From Phenylobacterium sp. CCH9-H3 (GTDB lineage: Bacteria > Pseudomonadota > Alphaproteobacteria > Caulobacterales > Caulobacteraceae), in contig NZ_LSJI01000075.1 in the NCBI RefSeq assembly GCF_001557235.1, forward strand, positions 1 through 49,160: a stretch of 49,160 bases of DNA, read 5' to 3'. How positions within the stretch are numbered: position 1 is the first letter of the stretch; each line of letters opens with the position of its first letter. The notes below the pieces were generated by a model, which did not search any database, had not been told where the DNA came from, and saw only the letters and a program-made list of their open reading frames with translations. The translations under genes and the position numbers were made by a program. This document shows positions 42,396 to 49,160 of this stretch, one piece after another.

Positions 42396-42970
42396 CCGTG
42401 GACGCCGAGGCGTCCGACAGCATCCTCGCCCGATCCGCCGCGGCCGGGGATGATCGGGCCTTCGCCGTGCTCGTTCGTCGCCACAAGGACGGCCTCTATC
42501 GGCTGCTGCGCCGCTATACCGGCGACGCCGACGAAGCCTATGAAGCCGTCCACGAAGCCTTCATCGCGGCCTGGAGCGCGCTGAAGCGCTACGATTCGCA
42601 GCGCCCGTTTGGCGCCTGGCTGCGCACGATCGCGATCAACAAGGCGCGCGACCGCGGCCGTCGATTGGTCGTCCGCCGCGCGCTCTTTGGGTCGGGCGGC
42701 CTGGACGACACCGAGGCGTTGAGCGCGCCAGACCCATCGCCCGGCGCTGAGGCCGGCGTTTTGGAAGACGAACAGGCGATGCGGCTCGACCGAGCCGTCG
42801 CACGGCTCCCGCCCGGCTTGAAGGAGCCGCTGCTGCTGACGGCGTTCGAGGGCCTAAGCCAGCGAGATGCCGCACTGATCCTGGGGGTGTCGCTGAAGAC
42901 CATCGAGACGCGCGTCTACCGCGCGCGCAAGCTGCTGGCCGAGCAACTCGACGCCGACATGCGGCCTTGA
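42392..42970 (+). CDS. CnrH-like ECF sigma factor
   Basis: A 192-aa ECF sigma-70 factor. Region 2 covers about 25-95 ('DDRAFAVLVRRHKDGLYRLL', 'VHEAFIAAWSALKRYDSQRP'), region 4 about 125-185 with the helix-turn-helix 'LSQRDAALILGVSLKTIETR'. It has no extra domain. GTG start in a four-base overlap with the CnrX-like gene. By analogy with CnrYXH, it is freed by envelope metal stress and directs RNA polymerase to metal-resistance promoters. Its targets are not evident in this window. Confidence 0.9.
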   Translation: MTVDAEASDSILARSAAAGDDRAFAVLVRRHKDGLYRLLRRYTGDADEAYEAVHEAFIAAWSALKRYDSQRPFGAWLRTIAINKARDRGRRLVVRRALFGSGGLDDTEALSAPDPSPGAEAGVLEDEQAMRLDRAVARLPPGLKEPLLLTAFEGLSQRDAALILGVSLKTIETRVYRARKLLAEQLDADMRP

Positions 42971-42971
42971 G

Positions 42972-44231
42972 CTAAGTGAGCCGGTGGGAGACCTTCTCCA
43001 GCGCCGTGACCCCCGAGCCGAAGCGGGCCATCGCCTCCCGATGCTGCTCGAGGGCGCTGTACGGCAGATAGCGCACGCTCAGGTCGGCGATCCGGCTGAA
43101 GGCCGGCCTGGCGATCTGCGCGCGCACGTCAGCCTCGCGCTTGTCGGGGGCGACCAGGAACAGGCTGTGGAGCCCGCTCGCGTCGCCCCCCAGCGCGAGG
43201 TCCAGCATCCGCACGATCCCGGAATAGATCGAGGTCGTGTGCTCCACCTCGAAGGCGGCCACGATCGCGCCCGCCGTGCTCAGCCACAGCACATCGATCA
43301 GGCGCACGGCTTCGGCGCCTGGGCGACTGTCGAGCGCCGCCGGCAATCGCTCCAGACAATGATCGCCCAGGCGACCGGCCCCACAGGGTCGCCCGCGATC
43401 GTTCTGCGCGATCCATACGTCGTAGCCGAGCGCGCGGCCCAGATCGCGAAGCCAACCCTGGATTTCCGTATGGGTCCGCGCGTCCGCCTCGGCCGCCGAG
43501 GGTTTGACGGCCTGGGCGCGAACTCTGGCCAGATCGGCGGCCCAATCGGCCCGCGCCGCGGCGTCATCCGCGCGCGGCGGCGGCGCATAGAGCCCCATGC
43601 CCAGGTCGAAACAGAATGCCGCGGCCGCGCCGAGGTCATTGGACAGCAAGTCGCGGTGCTTGCGATTGAAGGCGATCAGGCCCTGCCGCATCGCCAGGTA
43701 CTCGTCCCAGCGACCGAGCTTCACGTTGGCGCCGGTCAAGGCGTTGTAGCCGCGCACGATGGCGGTGTTGAACGGCGGCGCGATCGTCGGATGCAGGAAA
43801 TAGAGGATGTTAGCGACCGCGGGGCCTAGACCCTTGATCTTCAGCGCATCGATGCGGTGAATCTCGGCCAGGACATGCTCTTCGGTGTCGCAACAGACGC
43901 AGGCGTCCAGCAGCTGGCCGAAGGCGCGCTGGTTGCCCGGGTGCTCATAGATGTCAGGGATGCGCAGCTTCGGCTTCCACAGGAAGGCGTGGTCCGCCCC
44001 CTTGAACACCTGCCGCTGTTCGGCGATCGAATGGACGACGGTCTCCAGCGACGATCCGCGGTAGGCGACGCCGAAGCGCTCGGCCGCGATCTCCGCGGCC
44101 ACCTGCTGGACGCCGCGCCGGATCGACCGGAAGTTCTTCAGCCGGTCCTCCCAGAGGAACCAGCTCTGATAGGCGCCGGCCGGATCGTTCCGCCACCGGC
44201 TCAGCAGTTCACGTGTCAACTCGTCGGACAA
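42972..44231 (-). CDS. Helix-hairpin-helix protein with nuclease-like C-terminus, unknown
   Basis: A 419-aa cytosolic protein I cannot name. The N-terminal half (about 1-215) holds 'HRIDALKIKGLGPAVANILY', a helix-hairpin-helix DNA-binding pattern, followed by 'PPFNTAIVRGYNAL' and 'LGRWDEYLAMRQGL'. The C-terminal half begins 'ARTHTEIQGWLRDLGRALGY' and has 'RLIDVLWLSTAGAIVAAFEV' then EHTTSIYSG, where D and ExE residues could form a PD-(D/E)xK-like metal site. This suggests a DNA-acting, possibly restriction or defence, enzyme. The start is a TTG preceded by GGGGGGAA. It is convergent with the sigma gene and does not look like part of copper resistance. Confidence 0.6.
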   Translation of the reverse strand: MSDELTRELLSRWRNDPAGAYQSWFLWEDRLKNFRSIRRGVQQVAAEIAAERFGVAYRGSSLETVVHSIAEQRQVFKGADHAFLWKPKLRIPDIYEHPGNQRAFGQLLDACVCCDTEEHVLAEIHRIDALKIKGLGPAVANILYFLHPTIAPPFNTAIVRGYNALTGANVKLGRWDEYLAMRQGLIAFNRKHRDLLSNDLGAAAAFCFDLGMGLYAPPPRADDAAARADWAADLARVRAQAVKPSAAEADARTHTEIQGWLRDLGRALGYDVWIAQNDRGRPCGAGRLGDHCLERLPAALDSRPGAEAVRLIDVLWLSTAGAIVAAFEVEHTTSIYSGIVRMLDLALGGDASGLHSLFLVAPDKREADVRAQIARPAFSRIADLSVRYLPYSALEQHREAMARFGSGVTALEKVSHRLT

Positions 44232-44627
44232 GACCCGTTCCCCCCGCAGACCCGCATGTTCGCTGCGGCGACCTTCAAATCACAAGCTGTCCTCCGCCGA
44301 AAAGGATCAATGATGTTCAGTCTCGCCAGGCTGCGCCCGCTCGAGGCCGAAAGCCTGCTCAGCGACGCTGTCTCGATCTTCGAGCCCGGTGCGCCGAGCG
44401 CACGAGGAGAGACTTGGCCGCCCATCATTCCGGCCGGCGCGCGAAGCCGGCGACGGAATTCGCTGGATCGCTTGGGAAGGCTCCGTGCGTCCCGAGCCGA
44501 AGGCAAGGGCCGTCGCAGATCACCGCGAAGACCGTGATCCTGGAGAAGGCGGCGGGCGCCTGGCCCGCTGAGTCTCCGAAGTATCCGGAAAGGGGGCGCG
44601 TCGACATCGCGTCAGACGCGCAAGGAC

Positions 44628-44658
44628 CAACAATAACATTCCAGGAATGTCATTGTTG
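44628..44658. repeat. 31-bp near-perfect palindrome upstream of flgC
   Basis: Two 15-base arms (CAACAATAACATTCC and GGAATGTCATTGTTG) around a single A pair at 14 of 15 positions. The block is AT-rich compared with its surroundings and lies 43 bases before the CtrA-type site. It may be an operator or the end of an upstream transcript. Confidence 0.65.
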
Positions 44659-44700
44659 TCGCTCCACGTTCGCTCAACTCCTTCTTCCAAATACACGTCT

Positions 44701-44717
44701 TTAATCTGTCGTTAACC
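44701..44717 (+). promoter_or_regulatory. CtrA-binding site (TTAA-N7-TTAACC)
   Basis: TTAA-TCTGTCG-TTAACC matches exactly the CtrA consensus TTAA-N7-TTAA(C) used by class II flagellar promoters in Caulobacter. It ends 41 bases before the flgC ATG. Position and gene function agree. Confidence 0.75.
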
Positions 44718-44758
44718 ACGATCACCGAGCCTGAACGCGACGAAGAGGAATAGATGCC

Positions 44759-45178
44759 ATGGACAAGGCCGGGATGCACGGCGACGGCGTCGCCGCTATC
44801 GCCGCATCGGCGCTTCGAGCTCAGCAAGCGCGAATGCGGGTCATCGCCGAGAACATGGCGAATTCATCTTCGACAGCGCAGACTCCGGGCGGGGAGCCTT
44901 ACCGACGTCAGGTCCCCGTGTTCAAGGTCCTGCGGATGGACGGCGGCAACGGCGTGCAAATGGCCGGCGTCAAACCCGACCCTTCGAAATTCTCCAGAGA
45001 GTATGACCCGGGCCACCCAGCGGCAGATGCGAGCGGCTATGTTCTTCTACCCAACGTGAACGGTCTGATCGAAGCACTGGACATGAAGCAGGCCATGCGC
45101 GCCTACGAAGCCAACCTGAACGTTCTGGAGAACCAAGATGCGATGGAAAAGAGGACTCTCGATCTGTTGAAACGGTGA
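44759..45178 (+). CDS. flgC: FlgC flagellar basal-body rod protein (orphan)
   Basis: A 139-aa proximal rod protein. The N-terminal helix 'IAASALRAQQARMRVIAENM' then 'ANSSSTAQTPGGEPYRRQVP' and the C-terminal helix 'MKQAMRAYEANLNVLENQDA' are the FlgC ends that pack into the rod. The length is normal. AGAGGA precedes the ATG. FlgC is usually coded between flgB and fliE; here neither neighbour is present. Instead the gene stands alone beside an unknown protein and a response regulator, under a CtrA-type site. It could be the only flgC, relocated, or a second copy. Confidence 0.9.
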   Translation: MDKAGMHGDGVAAIAASALRAQQARMRVIAENMANSSSTAQTPGGEPYRRQVPVFKVLRMDGGNGVQMAGVKPDPSKFSREYDPGHPAADASGYVLLPNVNGLIEALDMKQAMRAYEANLNVLENQDAMEKRTLDLLKR

Positions 45179-45328
45179 TGCCGTCGCCGCCGCCTACGGC
45201 GCTGCAGCGCCCAACCAACAGAGACCCTGGGGTCTGCAGCCGTGCAAGCAGCCGATGGCCCACTTTCTTCGCTGGGCGCCGCGCTCCGAACGATCAACGC
45301 CGACGCGCGAAAATGAGCACGGCTCCAG

Positions 45329-45712
45329 CTATGGCCGCCGCGCCAGGAGCGCCGCAGACACGCGGTCTAGAAGTTGCGCGCTCGTGAACGGCTTGCGGAG
45401 CGCAGTGTCCGCGCCAAGCATGGTGGCCGTGCGGAGAAGCGCGTCGGCTTCGATGACTGCGAAGCCCCCGCTCATCGCCACGATCCGCGTCATAGGCCAC
45501 CGGCGCCGAACCTCCATGATGACCTCGACGCCGTCCTTGTCCGGCATCAGCAGATCAGTCAGCAGCACGTTGGGCCGTCTTGCCATCAGCTCGATGGCCG
45601 CACGGCCGCCGTCGGCTTGCAAGCAGTCATATCCGGCGTCCGCCAGGATCTCTGAGATCACGTCGCGGCATGCGGGGTCGTCTTCCACGACTAAGACGAT
45701 CTCGCGACGCAT
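45329..45712 (-). CDS. Single-domain response regulator (CheY-like receiver)
   Basis: A 127-aa receiver domain with no output domain. Acid pocket 'VVEDDP' (residues 9-13), phosphorylated D53 in 'LLTDLLMPDKDG', switch S81 in 'IVAMSGG', and K107 in 'LRKPFT'. Such proteins relay phosphate or act by protein contacts. It is convergent with flgC, which hints at motility or cell-cycle signalling, but no partner kinase is adjacent. Confidence 0.9.
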   Translation of the reverse strand: MRREIVLVVEDDPACRDVISEILADAGYDCLQADGGRAAIELMARRPNVLLTDLLMPDKDGVEVIMEVRRRWPMTRIVAMSGGFAVIEADALLRTATMLGADTALRKPFTSAQLLDRVSAALLARRP

Positions 45713-45765
45713 ACGACTCCATCACCTCACACAGCACTCGCGTGCTAAAGAAGTTACGCGGCAGG

Positions 45766-46032
45766 TCACGCCTCGCCCTCAACCTCTCCTACGGGCGCCT
45801 CGGCAAGCTGCGCGGCCGAATACCCAAGGTAACGCCGACGGCCCAGCAGGCTGTTTCCGCGGTCAAAGATGAGCACCTCGGCGCATCCGCCGCGGGCGAT
45901 CGCCTGTTTGGCAAGTTCCGCTGCCTTTGACTCCGCCCGCCCTCCGGACAGGAACATGAGCGGCAGGCCGCAGGGTTGCTCCAGCGCCCAGCCACCCGGA
46001 ACCGGCACGACCGAATACGTCCAGGTTTCCAT
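45766..46032 (-). CDS. Small DUF2188-like hypothetical protein
   Basis: An 88-aa cytosolic protein. 'TWTYSVVPVPGGWALEQPCG' followed by 'ESKAAELAKQAIARGGCAEV' and 'LIFDRGNSLLGRR' resembles the two-strand, helix, strand plan of DUF2188 proteins, whose role is unknown. The start is set by GGAGGAG, six bases before ATG 46032; an ATG three bases upstream is too close to it. Same strand as the response regulator, 53 bases before it, so the two may be co-transcribed. Confidence 0.6.
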   Translation of the reverse strand: METWTYSVVPVPGGWALEQPCGLPLMFLSGGRAESKAAELAKQAIARGGCAEVLIFDRGNSLLGRRRYLGYSAAQLAEAPVGEVEGEA

Positions 46033-46146
46033 CATCCGCTCCTCCGTCGAAGTGTGCCCTAGACGCCTGACCTGCACCCAGGAACGCCAAAGGACGGGCT
46101 CGTCAGGAATGGCGCCCAGCCGCGCCGCACGCTGACTCATCGAGAT

Positions 46147-46581
46147 CTAATGGCTGCGCCCGCTTTCGCGGTGGGCGCCGCCCAAGTAACCACCGCCACC
46201 GTGGCCGAGGCCCGAATGGCTCCGGCCGGAGTGGCCGCCAGCGTCGTGGACGCCGCTGAAGATGCTGAGGCCGAAGGCGCCGTAGAACGGCCGGGAATAG
46301 TAGTTCGGCCCCCAAGCATCATAAGCGTAGGAAGAATAGCGCCGGTGCCGCGGCGGACGCGTGCCGGCGGCCACCGGCACGACACAAACGGCCTCCACCG
46401 GCTGGGCCGCGTCGGCGGACGGAGGCAAGACCGGCGCCGCCGCGATTGCACCCGGAGTGCCGCACGGCACGATGTAGTAGACGAAAGGCGGCGGGCCGAG
46501 ACCGACGGGTTGTGCGACGCCGATGGCCGGCGCGGCAAGGCCGGCGGCCGCTATCACCATTGCATGGCTGATTTTGGTCAT
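46147..46581 (-). CDS. Secreted Gly/His-rich protein of unknown function
   Basis: A 144-aa protein with a signal peptide (about 1-23, ending IGVAQ) and a Pro/Ala-rich middle with two Cys ('YYIVPCGTPGAIAAAPVLPP', 'VEAVCVVPVAAG'). The tail is rich in Gly, His, Ser and Tyr ('HDAGGHSGRSHSGLGHGGGG'), which could bind metal. AAGGAG lies eight bases before ATG 46581. It is divergent from cusR, so its expression could be under CusR control. No family is recognised. Confidence 0.62.
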   Translation of the reverse strand: MTKISHAMVIAAAGLAAPAIGVAQPVGLGPPPFVYYIVPCGTPGAIAAAPVLPPSADAAQPVEAVCVVPVAAGTRPPRHRRYSSYAYDAWGPNYYSRPFYGAFGLSIFSGVHDAGGHSGRSHSGLGHGGGGYLGGAHRESGRSH

Positions 46582-46913
46582 GGGGGGCGCTCCTTTCAGC
46601 GCCAAGCGAGCTGACCAGATTGACCCGCCAGGTGGCGTGCGGATGGGAGCCGGATGAATTCCATTTCATGATGCTGTCTCCGAAGCTCCGTCCAACATGA
46701 AATCGAGTTCACGCCGGCCCCACTCGCCTGAAAGGTCTCGGCCGCATCCTAGGCCGTGGCGGCGCGGTGACGCCGAGCGGTCCACCCGCCCCCCGTGGAC
46801 GCTTGAGGCGCCGGCCAGGCCCGCCAGCTGCCGGTCACCCCCCGGCAGCTGGCGGCGATCGCCGAGACTGATATCCCCTGGTTCGGATGCCGAGGACCCT
46901 TCAGACTTCGCCC
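46582..46913. promoter_or_regulatory. Divergent control region of cusR and the Gly/His-rich gene
   Basis: This 332-base region holds two large inverted repeats. The first (46656-46670 and 46696-46710, matching at 13 of 15 positions) contains ATTTCATG. The second (CCGCCAGCTGCCGG at 46821-46834 and its exact complement at 46842-46855, loop of seven) ends 58 bases before the cusR ATG. These are candidate operators for CusR or another regulator. Confidence 0.45.
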
Positions 46914-47591
46914 ATGAAGCTTCTCTTGATCGAAGACGACCGCGCGACGGCGAGCTATGTCCAGCAAGGCTTGGCGGAGCTCGGCCACGCCTGTGACCAC
47001 GCCGAGACCGGACTCGACGGGCTGACGGCCGCGCTCACCAACACTTATGACGCGATCATCCTCGATCGGAACCTGCCGCAGCTGGATGGTTTGTCGGTCC
47101 TGCAGGCGCTGCGATCCCAGGGTCAGACGACGCCGGTGCTGATCCTTAGCGCGCTGGGACAGGTCGACGACCGGATCAAGGGCCTTGAGGCCGGCAGCGA
47201 CGACTATCTCACCAAGCCGTTCTCGTTCGGGGAACTGATGGCCCGGATCGCCGCCATCGTCCGGCGCGGTTCCGGCGCGGCCACGGCCACCACGACCCTG
47301 CAGGTTGGCGATCTGGAGCTGGACCTCTTGGCGCGCGGAGCCAAGCGGGGCGCCCGGCGCATCGAGCTGCTCAACAAGGAGTTCCAGCTGCTCGAATACT
47401 TCATGCGCCATGCCGGCCAAGTGGTCACGCGTACTATGCTGCTGGAGGCCGCGTGGGACTACAGCTTCGATCCCGGAACCAATGTCATAGACGTGCACGT
47501 GAGTCGGCTCCGCGGCAAGCTGGAGCACGGGGACGAGCCGCCGCTGCTGCACACGGTCCGCGGAGCCGGTTACCAGCTTGACGCGCGTTAG
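46914..47591 (+). CDS. cusR: CusR/CopR-like OmpR-family response regulator
   Basis: A 225-aa two-domain regulator. Receiver at about 1-120 with 'LLLIEDDRAT', phosphorylated D51 in 'IILDRNLPQLDG' and 'YLTKPFSFGELM'; OmpR-type winged helix at about 130-223 ('LLNKEFQLLEYFMRHAGQVV', 'VIDVHVSRLRGKL', 'TVRGAGYQL'). The ATG at 46914 matches the receiver start; a start nine codons earlier is less likely. The kinase gene follows with an overlap. It is the closing regulator of the copper island and is expected to turn on copper or silver genes when the kinase senses periplasmic metal. Confidence 0.88.
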   Translation: MKLLLIEDDRATASYVQQGLAELGHACDHAETGLDGLTAALTNTYDAIILDRNLPQLDGLSVLQALRSQGQTTPVLILSALGQVDDRIKGLEAGSDDYLTKPFSFGELMARIAAIVRRGSGAATATTTLQVGDLELDLLARGAKRGARRIELLNKEFQLLEYFMRHAGQVVTRTMLLEAAWDYSFDPGTNVIDVHVSRLRGKLEHGDEPPLLHTVRGAGYQLDAR

Positions 47592-49026
47592 TCCGCCCCG
47601 GCGCCGACCGCAGGCGGCGGCCTTCCGCGGCGCCCTGTGGATCACGCTGATCGCCGTGGTCACGACCGTGGTGGCGCTGAGCGTCCAGCATTTTCAGACC
47701 GTCCGCGTGCTCAAGGTCGAACTCGAGCACCTGCTCGAAGGCGAGGCTGACGCGCTCGTCTTACGCTATCGCGACGGCGGCCTCGGCGGCCTGGCCAACT
47801 ACATCGATGAGCAGACTCTGACCTCGCGGCGCGACGTGGTCTACATGGTCTCCGACCGCGCCGGGCGGCGCCTCGCCGGCAACGTCCTGGTCTGGCCGAG
47901 CGGCCTTGCGGCCGACCACCCGGCTCTCACGACCGTGCGGGTGCGGCGCGGCGGTCAGGTCCAGTCGCGACGGATCGAGGCCGAGGTCCGCACGCTCGGG
48001 CCGGACACCCGGCTCCTGGTGGGACACCTGGCGGACAGCCGCATTTCGCTTGGGCGTCGCTATTGGATGTCGCCCGCGCTTTCGGTCCTGGCGACTGCCG
48101 TGCTTGGGCTGAGCCTCGGTTGGCTCGTGAGCCGGCGCGGCGTGCGCGTGGTGCGAGCGGCGGCGGACACCGGCGATCGGTTCCTCAGCGGTCACTTGGA
48201 TGAGCGGCTCAAGGTCTCGCCCCGCGACGATGAATTCGATCGACTGGCCGAGGTGTTCAACGCCTGTCTGGACGAGATCGAGCGCATGGTCCGCTCGCTC
48301 CGGGCCGCCACCGATGGCTTGGCGCACGATCTAAAGACGCCGCTGACACGCATCAAGGCGCGGCTGGAATTGGCGGCGCTACGGGGGCCGGAAGCCCCGA
48401 CCCAGGACATCCTGGCCGACACGGCGCGCGATCTCGACGCCCTTTTGTCGTTGGTGAATGGGCTGCTGGTGCTGGCCCGGGCGGACGCCACCACGGCCGA
48501 TAGCTTCGTGGCGCTCGACCTCGCCGCGGTCGCCCAGGAGGCCTACGACCTGTACGCGCCCCTGGCGGAGGACGCCGGGCAACATCTCGTCCTTCAAGTC
48601 TCCCCGGCGCCGGCGCGCGGGGTATCGAGCCTGCTCCTCCACGCGACCGCCAACCTGATCGACAACGCTATCAAGCATGGGAGCCTAGACGGGCAGATCG
48701 TCGTCGCCACGGGATTAGACGGCGCCGTCAGCCGTCTCACCGTGGGCGACCGAGGGCCCGGCATCGCGCCGGAGGCGCGGGAACGGGCGGTACAGCGCTT
48801 CAGCCGGGTGGACGAGAGCCGCTCCACGCCCGGCAGCGGGCTCGGACTATCCCTCGTGGCGACCGTCGCGCGCGTCCATCGTGGCCAGCTCGTGCTTGCG
48901 GACAACCGGCCCGGGCTCAAGGCAGAGTTACGCTTGCCACTGAGCCCGGATTGGGACCTGCGCCCGGCCCGCGCAGCGAAGGAGGTCACCGGTGAGACCG
49001 GTCGCGGGAGCGGAACGGAAGCGTGA
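47578..49026 (+). CDS. cusS: CusS-like sensor histidine kinase
   Basis: A 482-aa membrane kinase. TM1 about 19-36, a periplasmic sensor of about 125 residues, TM2 about 167-184, HAMP domain about 185-240, HisKA with H250 in 'GLAHDLKTPLTRIKARLE', and an ATPase domain at about 350-470 ('LIDNAIKHG', 'GDRGPGIAPE', 'GSGLGLSLVATVARVHRG'). It starts with a TTG, overlapping the end of cusR by 14 bases. The periplasmic part shows no obvious Cys or Met metal site, so copper sensing is inferred from place and partner. Confidence 0.88.
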   Translation: MTRVSPPRRRPQAAAFRGALWITLIAVVTTVVALSVQHFQTVRVLKVELEHLLEGEADALVLRYRDGGLGGLANYIDEQTLTSRRDVVYMVSDRAGRRLAGNVLVWPSGLAADHPALTTVRVRRGGQVQSRRIEAEVRTLGPDTRLLVGHLADSRISLGRRYWMSPALSVLATAVLGLSLGWLVSRRGVRVVRAAADTGDRFLSGHLDERLKVSPRDDEFDRLAEVFNACLDEIERMVRSLRAATDGLAHDLKTPLTRIKARLELAALRGPEAPTQDILADTARDLDALLSLVNGLLVLARADATTADSFVALDLAAVAQEAYDLYAPLAEDAGQHLVLQVSPAPARGVSSLLLHATANLIDNAIKHGSLDGQIVVATGLDGAVSRLTVGDRGPGIAPEARERAVQRFSRVDESRSTPGSGLGLSLVATVARVHRGQLVLADNRPGLKAELRLPLSPDWDLRPARAAKEVTGETGRGSGTEA

Positions 49027-49160
49027 AGCGCGCGCCCCAGCGCCCGTAGGGGCGGCTGGCCGCGTAACCGTCGGCGCCCCCGGGCCTGTAGCCGAAATCC
49101 TGGGATAGCCGGGTGGGGCCAACCGCAGAACCGTAGCGGCGGCGGGCGCCGTAGTCGGAC
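48986..49160 (-). CDS. Possible C-terminal part of a gene running off the window
   Basis: On the minus strand, an open frame enters from the window edge and ends at a TGA (48988-48986). Its residues, for example 'YGSAVGPTRLSQDFGYRPGG' and 'GYAASRPYGRWGARFTLPF', are Gly/Tyr/Arg-rich with high GC at third positions, as in outer-membrane or secreted proteins. It overlaps the end of the kinase gene by 41 bases. Too little is visible to name it. Confidence 0.35.
   Translation of the reverse strand, partial: SDYGARRRYGSAVGPTRLSQDFGYRPGGADGYAASRPYGRWGARFTLPFRSRDRSHR

Larger units (their letters stand above)
44232..44758. other. Intergenic region upstream of flgC
   Basis: About 525 bases. A possible small plus-strand ORF starts at ATG 44310/44313 after AAAGGA, reads 'MFSLARLRPLEAESLLSDAV' and then turns Arg-rich, ending at 44537; it may be a remnant or chance and is not called. 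The segment also holds a 31-base palindrome (44628-44658) and a CtrA-type site (44701-44717). Confidence 0.35.

Noticed and set aside
1..49160. CRISPR arrays, tRNA or rRNA genes, insertion sequences
   Set aside because: I looked for spaced repeats, cloverleaf-like segments and transposase motifs and found none I could support by eye.

Overview
The window looks like chromosomal DNA of a high-GC alphaproteobacterium, most likely a member of Caulobacterales (Caulobacter, Phenylobacterium or Brevundimonas type). This is inference from four TonB-dependent receptor genes (one partial), a perfect TTAA-N7-TTAA CtrA-type site in front of a flagellar rod gene, and the style of the proteins. No rRNA, tRNA or CRISPR array is visible.

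Region 1 (1-4.2 kb) is iron uptake: the 3' end of a TonB-dependent receptor, a PepSY-type membrane protein, and a FecA-like receptor on the opposite strand with a cluster of TTGCA repeats upstream. Region 2 (4.5-10.6 kb) is accessory: a HigB/HigA-like toxin-antitoxin pair with a palindromic operator, a tyrosine recombinase, a decayed copy of a 53-aa gene, an unknown protein, then a tight cassette of ribbon-helix-helix protein, C5 cytosine methyltransferase, PD-(D/E)xK-like nuclease candidate and GIY-YIG nuclease. Two 8-bp palindromes one helical turn apart sit at the start of that cassette. This is the best candidate for a little-described system here.

Region 3 (10.9-21.5 kb) holds a PQQ-type sugar dehydrogenase, a catecholate-type siderophore receptor, a NagX/YeiB-like acyltransferase, a DUF305 membrane protein, a type III polyketide synthase coupled to an isoprenylcysteine-methyltransferase-like enzyme, a third full-length TonB-dependent receptor, and a SnoaL-like protein. 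An intact copy of the 53-aa gene follows at 21.8 kb.

Region 4 (22.4-49.0 kb) is a large copper/silver resistance island. The plus-strand run carries a CusF-like protein, a lipoprotein, CopC, CopD, two small periplasmic proteins, CusC, a 37-aa bridging ORF, CusB (with a fused CusF domain) and CusA. The three CusA methionines fall at 573, 623 and 672, as in E. coli CusA. The minus strand carries a DUF411 protein, CopB, the multicopper oxidase CopA and a Cys-rich copper-storage protein. An HMA chaperone, a second CusF, a broken YtkA/FixH-like gene, CueR and a CopA-type P1B ATPase follow. MerR-type promoters with 19-bp spacers precede the chaperone and the ATPase. A CnrYXH-like anti-sigma, periplasmic sensor and ECF sigma set, and a CusRS two-component pair, add two further envelope-sensing circuits.

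Together the island would chaperone and export cytosolic Cu(I) (CopZ-like protein, ATPase, Csp), oxidise and bind it in the periplasm (CopA, CopB, CopC, CusF) and pump it across the outer membrane (CusCBA). Inserted in it are an unknown helix-hairpin-helix/nuclease-like protein, an orphan FlgC under a CtrA-type site, and a single-domain response regulator.
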